Shown: in pieces, positions 4,952 through 10,028 of the stretch | How positions within the stretch are numbered: position 1 is the stretch's first letter | Layout: each line of letters opens with the position of its first letter | NCBI GenBank assembly: GCA_031376285.1 | Contig: JANMDN010000001.1 | Coordinates: 1-10,028, forward strand | From: JANMDN01 sp031376285 | GTDB lineage: Bacteria; Actinomycetota; Thermoleophilia; Miltoncostaeales; Miltoncostaeaceae | Length of the DNA stretch: 10,028 bases | Direction of reading: 5' to 3' | The notes under the pieces: model-generated | Told to the model about the DNA's origin: nothing | Database searches by the model: none | Seen by the model: only the letters and a program-made list of their open reading frames with translations | Position numbers and translations under genes: made by a program

Positions 4952-4972
4952 TCCGGCAGGCCCGGATTTTCT
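4952..4972 (+). terminator. Candidate intrinsic terminator after the Nfu_N/membrane-protein operon
   Basis: TCCGG, a 5-nt loop and CCGGA form a GC-rich stem followed directly by TTTTCTT on the plus strand. It lies about 90 bp after the last plus-strand stop codon and just before the 3' end of the convergent trpB2 gene. The stem is only 5 bp, so strength is uncertain. Confidence 0.5.
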
Positions 4973-4997
4973 TGCACGGATATTTTGACGGACGAAG

Positions 4998-6362
4998 TCA
5001 GGCCGGAATCGGGAGCCCCGACATCGCGTCTGCGCCCGCCTGAAGCTCGCCGTCGGACAGTGCGTAGTCGCTCATCCGGCCGGTGAGGAAGTCCTCGTAG
5101 GCGGTCATGTCGAAGTGCCCGTGCCCGCACAGGTTGAAGATGATCGTTCGGGCGACCCCCTCCTCGCGGGCGCGCTCCACCTCGGCCACGACTTGCCGTA
5201 TCGCGTGGGCCGGCTCCGGAGCCGGAAGGATTCCCTCGCAGCGCGCAAAGCGCAGCGCCTCGGCGAAACACTCGCGCTGATTCCAGGCCGTCGCCTCGAC
5301 AAGGCCCTCGTGAACGAGGTGCGAGACGAGCGGCGCCATCCCGTGGTAACGCAGGCCCCCAGCGTGGATGCGGGCCGGCATGAAGGTGTGCCCGAGCGAG
5401 TACATGGGCAGGAGTGGCGTCATCTGTGCGGTGTCGCCGAAGTCGTAGCGGTATTCGCCGCGCGTGAGCGTCGGGCAGGCCGCCGGCTCTGAGGCGACGA
5501 CCCGGATGTCTTTTCCGGCGATCTTCTCGGCAAGGAACGGGAATGCGAGTCCGGCGAAGTTCGATCCCCCGCCAGCGCAGCCGACCACCACATCTACGTC
5601 GGCGCCAGCGGCCTTCAGCTGCTTCTGGGCCTCCTGACCAATGATGGTCTGGTGAAGCAGCACGTGGTTCAGCACGCTCCCGAGCGCGTACTTGGTGTCG
5701 TCGCGCGTCGCGGCGTCCTCGACGGCCTCGCTGATCGCAATGCCGAGGCTGCCGGCGGAGTTCGGGTCGGCGGCGAGGATCGTACGTCCGGCGTTCGTGT
5801 CCTCCGAGGGGCTCGCGACACACTCCGCTCCCCACGACTGCATCATCGTGCGGCGAAACGGCTTGGCGTCGTAGGAGACGCGCACCATGTAGACCTTGCA
5901 CTCGATGTCGAAGCGGGCGCAGGCGAACGCGAGCGACGAGCCCCACTGACCGGCGCCGGTCTCGGTGGCGATTCGTTTTGTCCCCTCCTGCGCGTTGTAG
6001 TAGGCCTGCGCGACCGCGGTGTTTGGCTTATGGCTGCCTGATGGGCTCACGCCTTCGTACTTGTAGAAGATCTTGCAGTTGGTCCCGAGTTCCTGCTCCC
6101 AGGCAAGGGCCCGAAAAAGCGGAGTCGGCCGCCAGAGCGCGAGCACGTCGCGGACGGGGTCCGGGATCGAGATCCAACGCTGCGCGCTCACCTCCTGGCC
6201 GATGAGTTCCATGGGAAACAGCGGAGCCAGTGCCTCGGGGCCGATCGGCTGGCCGGTTCCCGGGTGAAGCGGGGGTGGCGGCATCGAGGGAAGGTCGGCC
6301 GCGATGTTGTACCACTGGCTCGGCATTTCGCGCTCATCGAGGAGGTACTTATGCTGGGCCAT
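4998..6362 (-). CDS. trpB2: Tryptophan synthase beta chain, TrpB2-type
   Basis: A PLP enzyme that joins indole and serine to make tryptophan. The 454-residue length and the extended N-terminus mark the TrpB2 branch, which often works without TrpA. Visible motifs are the PLP lysine K112 in SPSGSHKPNTA, the catalytic glutamate E134 in ETGAGQWGSS (133-143), the cofactor-phosphate loop GCAGGGSN (261-268), the PEPAHA segment (382-387) and the C-terminal CGHGHFD (412-418). The frame is open far upstream to 6926, but that part is the shadow of the kinase gene. The ATG at 6362 begins MAQHKYLLDE and has an AGGGAGG ribosome-binding site about 6 nt upstream. No trpA or other trp gene is near. It follows the histidine kinase by 58 bp. 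Indole salvage is an alternative to de novo synthesis. Confidence 0.95.
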   Translation of the reverse strand: MAQHKYLLDEREMPSQWYNIAADLPSMPPPPLHPGTGQPIGPEALAPLFPMELIGQEVSAQRWISIPDPVRDVLALWRPTPLFRALAWEQELGTNCKIFYKYEGVSPSGSHKPNTAVAQAYYNAQEGTKRIATETGAGQWGSSLAFACARFDIECKVYMVRVSYDAKPFRRTMMQSWGAECVASPSEDTNAGRTILAADPNSAGSLGIAISEAVEDAATRDDTKYALGSVLNHVLLHQTIIGQEAQKQLKAAGADVDVVVGCAGGGSNFAGLAFPFLAEKIAGKDIRVVASEPAACPTLTRGEYRYDFGDTAQMTPLLPMYSLGHTFMPARIHAGGLRYHGMAPLVSHLVHEGLVEATAWNQRECFAEALRFARCEGILPAPEPAHAIRQVVAEVERAREEGVARTIIFNLCGHGHFDMTAYEDFLTGRMSDYALSDGELQAGADAMSGLPIPA

Positions 6363-6383
6363 GGTGGCCCTCCCTTCGGGAAT

Positions 6384-6407
6384 GTGGCGTTGCCCGCGCA
6401 ACGCTAC
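6384..6407 (-). promoter_or_regulatory. Hairpin in the gap between kinase gene and trpB2
   Basis: GCGTTGC and GCAACGC (6387-6393/6398-6404) pair perfectly around a 4-nt loop. The stem extends to about 10 bp if one mismatch on the minus strand is allowed. It lies in the 58-bp gap between the kinase stop codon and the trpB2 ribosome-binding site and has no U-run. It could reduce read-through from the two-component operon, or stabilise the trpB2 mRNA end. Confidence 0.3.
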
Positions 6408-6420
6408 GCCCCCGGCCCGC

Positions 6421-7758
6421 CTACGTCTGCTCTTGGCTGCGTGGCCGCCTCGAGGCGCGTCTGAGGGGGAGTCGGAGGGTGAAGGTCGCGCCCTCCCCGG
6501 GAGCGCTCTGGACGGTGACGCGTCCGCCGAGCCGCTGAGAGAGGCGCCGGACGATCGCCAGGCCGAGGCCGGACCCCCCGCCCTGGGTTCGATCCCGAGC
6601 CGTACCGACCCGGAAGAGCCGGTCGAAGATGTAGGGAAGGTGCTCCTGAGCGATCCCGCGACCGGTGTCTGCGACCCGAAGCCACGCCGAGGTCGCGTCG
6701 CGGCCCACCGTAATGTCAATGCGTCCATTGCTCGGCGTCGCCCGGAGCGCGTTTCGGATGAGGTTCCCGAGGATGGTTTCGATGTGGTGCGCGTCGGACA
6801 CGACGTCGATTGATTCGGTCGGCCCGGTGATCGTGACGCCGACCTCGTGTGCGGCGCCCTCGAACCGGGCGGCCCCCTCGCGGCCGAGTTCGCCGAGGTC
6901 GACCCGACGCCACTCGACGGGAGCATCGAGATCGTGCCAGGTCACCTCCTGGAGCTGAAGGATCAGCGCGCTCAGACGGGCCGCCTCGTCGCGGATGAAG
7001 GTGGCCGCCTCAGCACGGTCGTCGTCGCTCACCGCCGTACCGTCGGTGAGGGCGCCGGCAAAGCCCTCGATCGCCGTGACGGGGGTACGCAGCTCGTGTG
7101 CGGCGTCGGCGATGAACTCGCGCTGACGCCGATCGGAGTCTTCGAGGCGCTCGGCCATCATGTTCATCGCGGCGGCGAGGCGTCCGAGTTCGTCGTCGCG
7201 CGCCTCGGCCCGGGCTGAGAGTTCACCGTCGGCGACGTGCTCGGCGAGCCCGGCGAGCTCAGCCGCGGAGCTTCGAAGCCGTTGCGCGATTCCGCCGGAG
7301 ACTCGCCAGACAACGAGCCCGACCGCGGAGAGCCCAAGGGCGATCAGGGACGCGACCCTCCACGACGAACCGCCGCGGGCGGGCTTCTCTGAGATTCGGA
7401 CGTCGATGGATTTCGCTGGGAGCGTGGCGGATGCGGTGACGTCGCCGTCGCGACGGGTTCCGTTCCAGCGCTGGGTCTGCCCTCGCTCGCGGACCTCGAT
7501 GTAGGTCTCCGAGGGAAGCACGGGAATGATGTCGTTCAGCGCTGTGAGGCCGTAGCGATCGACCCGGCGTGCGATGCCGTTTGCCTGGCTTTGGAGTCGG
7601 TTTTGGAGTGATTCCCGGATCTGCGCGCGGAACACGCTGCGTAGGAGCACTTCGGTGCCGAGGAGGGTGAGGGCGAGGGCGAGGACGGTGGCGAGGACGA
7701 TCCTCGCTCGAAACGACTGAGGTTGGAGGCGCCCCAGCAGGCCGGGTCTCGGGCTCAC
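6421..7758 (-). CDS. HAMP-domain sensor histidine kinase
   Basis: A 445-residue membrane-bound sensor kinase, partner of the response regulator immediately upstream. The layout is TM1 at about 18-40, a short extracytoplasmic sensor of roughly 90 residues (41-132), TM2 at about 133-153, then HAMP (about 155-210). The HisKA H-box FIADAAHELRTPVTAIEGF has phosphoacceptor H221, and the HATPase domain has the N-box LGNLIRNALRAT (330-341), G1 DTGRGI (364-369), F-box IFDRLFRV (377-384) and G2 GGGSGLGLAI (393-402). All catalytic motifs are intact. The GTG start overlaps the regulator's TGA by 4 bp (GTGA), giving translational coupling. The sensor has no recognised ligand domain, so the signal is unknown. 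It resembles many actinobacterial OmpR-coupled kinases of the MprB/TcrY kind only in general architecture. Confidence 0.95.
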   Translation of the reverse strand: MSPRPGLLGRLQPQSFRARIVLATVLALALTLLGTEVLLRSVFRAQIRESLQNRLQSQANGIARRVDRYGLTALNDIIPVLPSETYIEVRERGQTQRWNGTRRDGDVTASATLPAKSIDVRISEKPARGGSSWRVASLIALGLSAVGLVVWRVSGGIAQRLRSSAAELAGLAEHVADGELSARAEARDDELGRLAAAMNMMAERLEDSDRRQREFIADAAHELRTPVTAIEGFAGALTDGTAVSDDDRAEAATFIRDEAARLSALILQLQEVTWHDLDAPVEWRRVDLGELGREGAARFEGAAHEVGVTITGPTESIDVVSDAHHIETILGNLIRNALRATPSNGRIDITVGRDATSAWLRVADTGRGIAQEHLPYIFDRLFRVGTARDRTQGGGSGLGLAIVRRLSQRLGGRVTVQSAPGEGATFTLRLPLRRASRRPRSQEQT

Positions 7759-8432
7759 GGTGGGTCGAGGCGGTACCCGACGCCGCGCACGGCGACGATC
7801 CCGAGGTCACTGCCGAGCTTGCGCCTGACGTTTGCGATGTGGACGTCGACGGTCTTGGCGCCGACGCCGGACTGGTAGCCCCAGACGCGTTCGAGGAGGC
7901 GTTCCCGGGTGTAGACAACCTTCGGATGGTTCGCGAACTCGGCCAGGAGATCGAACTCGATTCGGGTCAGCTCGATCGGTTCGCCGTTCAGCGTCGAGGT
8001 GCGGCTGGCGGGATCGAGGATGACGTCGCCGATCACGAGCGCCCGGTCGGGGTCGGCTGGGGCCTTCACGCGGCGCAGGACGGCTCGGACCCGAGCGACG
8101 ACTTCGCGGGCGGAGAATGGCTTGGTGACGTAGTCGTCGGCGCCGACCTCGAGGCCGGTCACGCGGTGGGTTTCCTCGCCGCGGGCGGTGATCATGATGA
8201 TGGGGATGTGGGCTTGCTCGCGGATGCGTCGACACACCTCGAAGCCGTCCATGCCGGGAAGCATGAGGTCGAGGAGGACGAGGTCGATGCCGCCGAGGCC
8301 GACTTGGCGGATAGCTTCGGGCCCGTCACCGGCCTCGGTGACGGTGAAGCCGGCGTCGCTGAGGTAGAGTCGAAGGAGGCGCCGGATGGCACGCTCGTCA
8401 TCAACGACGAGAATGTGCCCGAGGGTGCTCAC
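7755..8432 (-). CDS. OmpR/PhoB-family response regulator
   Basis: A 225-residue two-domain transcription factor. The receiver domain (5-118) has the acidic pocket D11-D12, phosphoacceptor D55 (LVLLDLMLPGMDG), T82 in IIMITARG and K104 in YVTKPFS. The C-terminal winged-helix domain (about 130-223) has the trans-activation and recognition region ELTRIEFDLLAEF, the RERLLERVWGY segment and TVDVHIANVRRKLG, with VRGVGYRL at the end. The sequence is complete, with no missing key residue. The start is GTG, with no strong ribosome-binding site. The kinase gene follows with a 4-bp overlap. The gene is divergent from tRNA-Phe across about 80 bp; no clear minus-strand promoter stands out there. Target genes are unknown, and nearby trpB2 is a possible but unproven one. 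Confidence 0.96.
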   Translation of the reverse strand: MSTLGHILVVDDERAIRRLLRLYLSDAGFTVTEAGDGPEAIRQVGLGGIDLVLLDLMLPGMDGFEVCRRIREQAHIPIIMITARGEETHRVTGLEVGADDYVTKPFSAREVVARVRAVLRRVKAPADPDRALVIGDVILDPASRTSTLNGEPIELTRIEFDLLAEFANHPKVVYTRERLLERVWGYQSGVGAKTVDVHIANVRRKLGSDLGIVAVRGVGYRLDPP

Positions 8433-8467
8433 TTGGCGAGTATCGCAGGGCGGTCCGGCGGTCGGGC

Positions 8468-8496
8468 TTGATTCCTTCCCGAGGGGGCCCTACTTT
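8468..8496 (+). promoter_or_regulatory. Predicted promoter of tRNA-Phe
   Basis: TTGATT (8468-8473), 17 bp, then TACTTT (8491-8496) on the plus strand. Transcription would start about 10 bp before the mature tRNA 5' end at 8513. Spacing is ideal; the -10 match is moderate. Confidence 0.5.
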
Positions 8497-8512
8497 TCCA
8501 AGTCCTATCCAT

Positions 8513-8585
8513 GGCGGGATAGCTCAGTTGGTAGAGCACACGACTGAAAATCGTGGTGTCCCCAGTTCGAGTCTGGGTCTCGCCA
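8513..8585 (+). tRNA. tRNA-Phe (anticodon GAA)
   Basis: A complete 73-nt cloverleaf. The acceptor stem GGCGGGA/TCTCGCC has one G:U pair. The D stem is GCTC/GAGC, the anticodon stem CACGA/TCGTG has loop CTGAAAA (GAA at 8546-8548), and the T stem CCCAG/CTGGG has loop TTCGAGT. The discriminator base is A. CCA is not encoded and must be added after transcription. GAA reads UUU and UUC (Phe). The DNA to its right looks accessory, consistent with the gene serving as an integration site, though no duplicated 3' end is visible in the window. Confidence 0.97.
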
Positions 8586-9019
8586 TCAACGTTTTCCCTG
8601 GTAATCGCGTTATTTTGAAGGCGATTCCCTGAGTGGTCAAAAATGATGGTTTTGGCGTTTTAAGCCGTCCAGGATCGTGCGGGAACCGCCCAGACCCATG
8701 CGGGAACTTCGTCAACGCTTCGCGGCAAATAGTGGCCCGCGTTGGTCTCAGGCTTCTTGAGACGCTGCCGCGAGGAGATGGCCACACCGGAACGCGTGAG
8801 GACGTCCACACCCTCGCCGATGCCGGCGCCGCCCGCCCGGTCCTCAGTTCGGTTCCTCCAGAAGTCTGCGCCGCCCGACCGCCGAAGTCGCTGGACCGGC
8901 CCAAAGGGAAGGAGCGCGACCATATCGTCAGACCGCCCCCTTCTTCGACTCCGTCCCCAAGGACCCACGGATACGGCCAGGACCGAGCGTCGCCCCTGCC
9001 CGGTGGAATCGCATGCGGA
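8586..9019. other. Stretch of 434 bp with no convincing gene, next to tRNA-Phe
   Basis: Several frames are open here on both strands, but none has a good ribosome-binding site plus domain-like composition, and the minus-strand ones run into the antisense of the tRNA. The first 80 bp are markedly AT-richer than the surroundings. They hold a 6-bp inverted repeat, AATCGC/GCGATT (8603-8608/8621-8626), flanked by a TTCCCTG direct repeat (8594-8600 and 8625-8631). TGCGGGAAC occurs twice, 21 bp apart (8678 and 8699). It may be decayed remains of an inserted element; I cannot identify an integrase. Confidence 0.4.
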
Positions 9020-9331
9020 CTACGTGTGTTCAACTTCGACATCGACTTCGTCGATGCAGGTCTGCCGCTGGGAGTGTCGCCCGTCGGTGCGCCACTCGCC
9101 GATAGCCACCTCAACGTCACTTAGGCCCTCGATAGGGATGCATCGCCATTCTCCACCAGGGGGCAGTCCAGACGCGCTCGTTCCACCAAACTGAAAGAAA
9201 AGGGCTTGCTGCTGCCCGCCCTTCTGACCAATCGCGTGTGGGCACATCTCACGTCGATGCCCCGCGTAGGTCGCAATGAGACGCTGCCTCCTGAGGATCG
9301 CATCTCTTACAACATCGTATGTGCCCGGCAT
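9020..9331 (-). CDS. Conserved-looking hypothetical protein, 103 aa
   Basis: A small soluble protein with balanced composition and a good AAGGGG ribosome-binding site 6 nt before its ATG. It opens with a helical segment (YDVVRDAILRRQRLIATYAG), followed by a Cys/His-containing core: C30-PH in RREMCPHAIG, FFQFGGTSASGLPPGG (45-60), EWRC (61-64) and a final QTCIDEVDVEV (90-100). I recall similar short proteins annotated only as hypothetical, with this PH-x-hG, GG-x-S-x-SGL and WRC pattern; that is memory, not a search result. The I-x-x-x-Y-x-G-x-x-R opening is loosely reminiscent of WYL-type folds, but this is weak. The gene lies 142 bp downstream of the TOPRIM nuclease gene in the same direction and may be its cargo companion. 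Confidence 0.6.
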   Translation of the reverse strand: MPGTYDVVRDAILRRQRLIATYAGHRREMCPHAIGQKGGQQQALFFQFGGTSASGLPPGGEWRCIPIEGLSDVEVAIGEWRTDGRHSQRQTCIDEVDVEVEHT

Positions 9332-9473
9332 AAAAGACCCCTTGGATACGAGGTGGGTTGCTCCTGCGTGTAGCGGTTTCGCCCCACGCTTGGCCTACCC
9401 TTGAGGAGCTTTTAGCAGATGAGCTGAGATGTGCCGACCACACCCGCAGCAAGCGACCTCGCCGGGACCCTTG

Positions 9474-10028
9474 TCAAGCAGGATTTGCGAGATTCATGAG
9501 GTGCTGAAAGAGTTCGCGAAGCTGTTCCGGTACCTCATCTGAATGTTCAAGGCCTTCTACCAAGGCATACAAGTAGCCAGGCTTCCCACTCGGAGCGGTG
9601 CGTGCCGCCGGCCGGACCATGGCCTCAACGCTCGTACTGAACTTGCCTCCGTTCCGGAGAGTGGAGAAGTGGGTCGTTGTCCAAGGCTCTTCGTCGACTC
9701 GCGGCCATGCACGGTTTGCGGCGTCGGTCCACTGCACGTCGGTGAACGTCTCTTCGATTTCATTCGGGTTGCCCACGTAGTGAATTTGTTCGGGCCGAAC
9801 GCCATTCGCCTTCAGCTTCTCGGGCGCAAATACTTTCTGACTGGTCGAGTCTCGATCAACAACAAAGCAGGCGTTTCGACCATGCTTGCTAAGAGCGTCT
9901 AACAGAATGAAGGGTGGGGTGGGTTGATGGCGAACTTCTCGGGCATGGGTCATGCTCGGGGAGGGAGCCAGGTGGTGTCTGAGACCGTGCAAGGCAGCAA
10001 GACCGGTGCCAGCCGGGGTCGGCCGTGG
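9474..10028 (-). CDS. OLD-family (TOPRIM) endonuclease, C-terminal part; runs off the right edge
   Basis: The reading frame stays open to the window edge, so this is the 3' end of a longer gene. The segment ALSKHGRNACFVVDRDS carries the hydrophobic strand plus DxD (9857-9849) of a TOPRIM nuclease domain. It is followed by HYVGNPNEIEETF, an acidic helix typical of OLD-type nucleases, and then by PRVDEEPWTTTHF, LRNGGKFS and a helical end EVPEQLRELFQHLMNLA. OLD proteins are ATPase-nucleases of mobile elements and phage defence; the ATPase half would lie outside the window. The region right of about 9910 reads poorly as protein (repeated Pro, His and Arg) and could hide a frameshift or truncation. 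Codons such as TTA, GTA and TTT are more common than in the core genes, a sign of transfer. The family call is from motif memory. Confidence 0.6.
   Translation of the reverse strand, partial: PRPTPAGTGLAALHGLRHHLAPSPSMTHAREVRHQPTPPFILLDALSKHGRNACFVVDRDSTSQKVFAPEKLKANGVRPEQIHYVGNPNEIEETFTDVQWTDAANRAWPRVDEEPWTTTHFSTLRNGGKFSTSVEAMVRPAARTAPSGKPGYLYALVEGLEHSDEVPEQLRELFQHLMNLANPA

Noticed and set aside
6363..6926. N-terminal extension of trpB2.
   Set aside because: This is the shadow of the kinase gene. The ATG at 6362 has a strong ribosome-binding site and begins the family-like sequence.
8524..9120. Minus-strand open frame ending in RPRLELGTPRFSVVCSTN.
   Set aside because: The ending is the antisense translation of the tRNA-Phe gene, a well-known source of false proteins. 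The rest has no domain character.
8633..9194. Two overlapping plus-strand open frames right of the tRNA.
   Set aside because: Arg/Pro/Ser-rich composition typical of GC-driven open frames, no ribosome-binding site, and overlap with the better-supported minus-strand gene at 9020-9331.
9472..9477. Perfect TTGACA on the minus strand at the end of the nuclease gene, as a promoter for the 103-residue protein.
   Set aside because: No acceptable -10 box lies 15-19 bp downstream.

Overview
The window is GC-rich, densely packed bacterial DNA. An actinobacterium is the best guess, probably from a deep-branching, poorly cultured lineage. Supporting signs are high GC, frequent GTG starts, CIRCE control of groESL, a stand-alone Nfu N-terminal domain protein and a TrpB2-type tryptophan synthase. 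This placement is an inference; no marker gene in the window fixes it.

Left block (1-4214, all minus strand). Reading right to left, the genes are a 62-residue CXXCXGXG zinc-ribbon protein, pyrE, rsgA, a six-repeat Trp-rich protein, a Nudix hydrolase, an ASCH-domain protein, and then groES-groEL. groESL has its own promoter and a perfect CIRCE operator; groEL runs off the left edge. The first six genes are closely spaced and codirectional, so at least parts may be cotranscribed, with a second candidate promoter in front of the repeat protein. The theme of this block is nucleotide and RNA metabolism, ribosome assembly and protein folding.

Centre (4367-8432). Two plus-strand genes overlap by 4 bp (an Nfu_N-only protein and a two-TM membrane protein) and end at a short terminator. 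Facing them on the minus strand are an OmpR/PhoB-type response regulator, its HAMP histidine kinase (4-bp overlap) and a TrpB2 gene.

Right end (8433-10028). A tRNA-Phe(GAA) gene marks the border to what looks like accessory DNA. It is followed by a 434-bp stretch with no convincing gene, a 103-residue protein of unknown function, and the C-terminal part of an OLD-type (TOPRIM) nuclease that runs off the right edge. The last gene uses more A/T-ending codons than the core genes, which fits an island inserted beside a tRNA.

The most original item is the repeat protein at 1691-2395. Six copies of a short amphipathic Trp motif (core TGWEALEKWVG) are joined by Gly/Ser/Ala/Pro linkers, and the protein ends in an aromatic/basic tail. 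Differences between the DNA copies are almost all synonymous in this frame, so the peptide itself is under selection. I do not recognise the family. A multivalent scaffold or linker is the most natural hypothesis.
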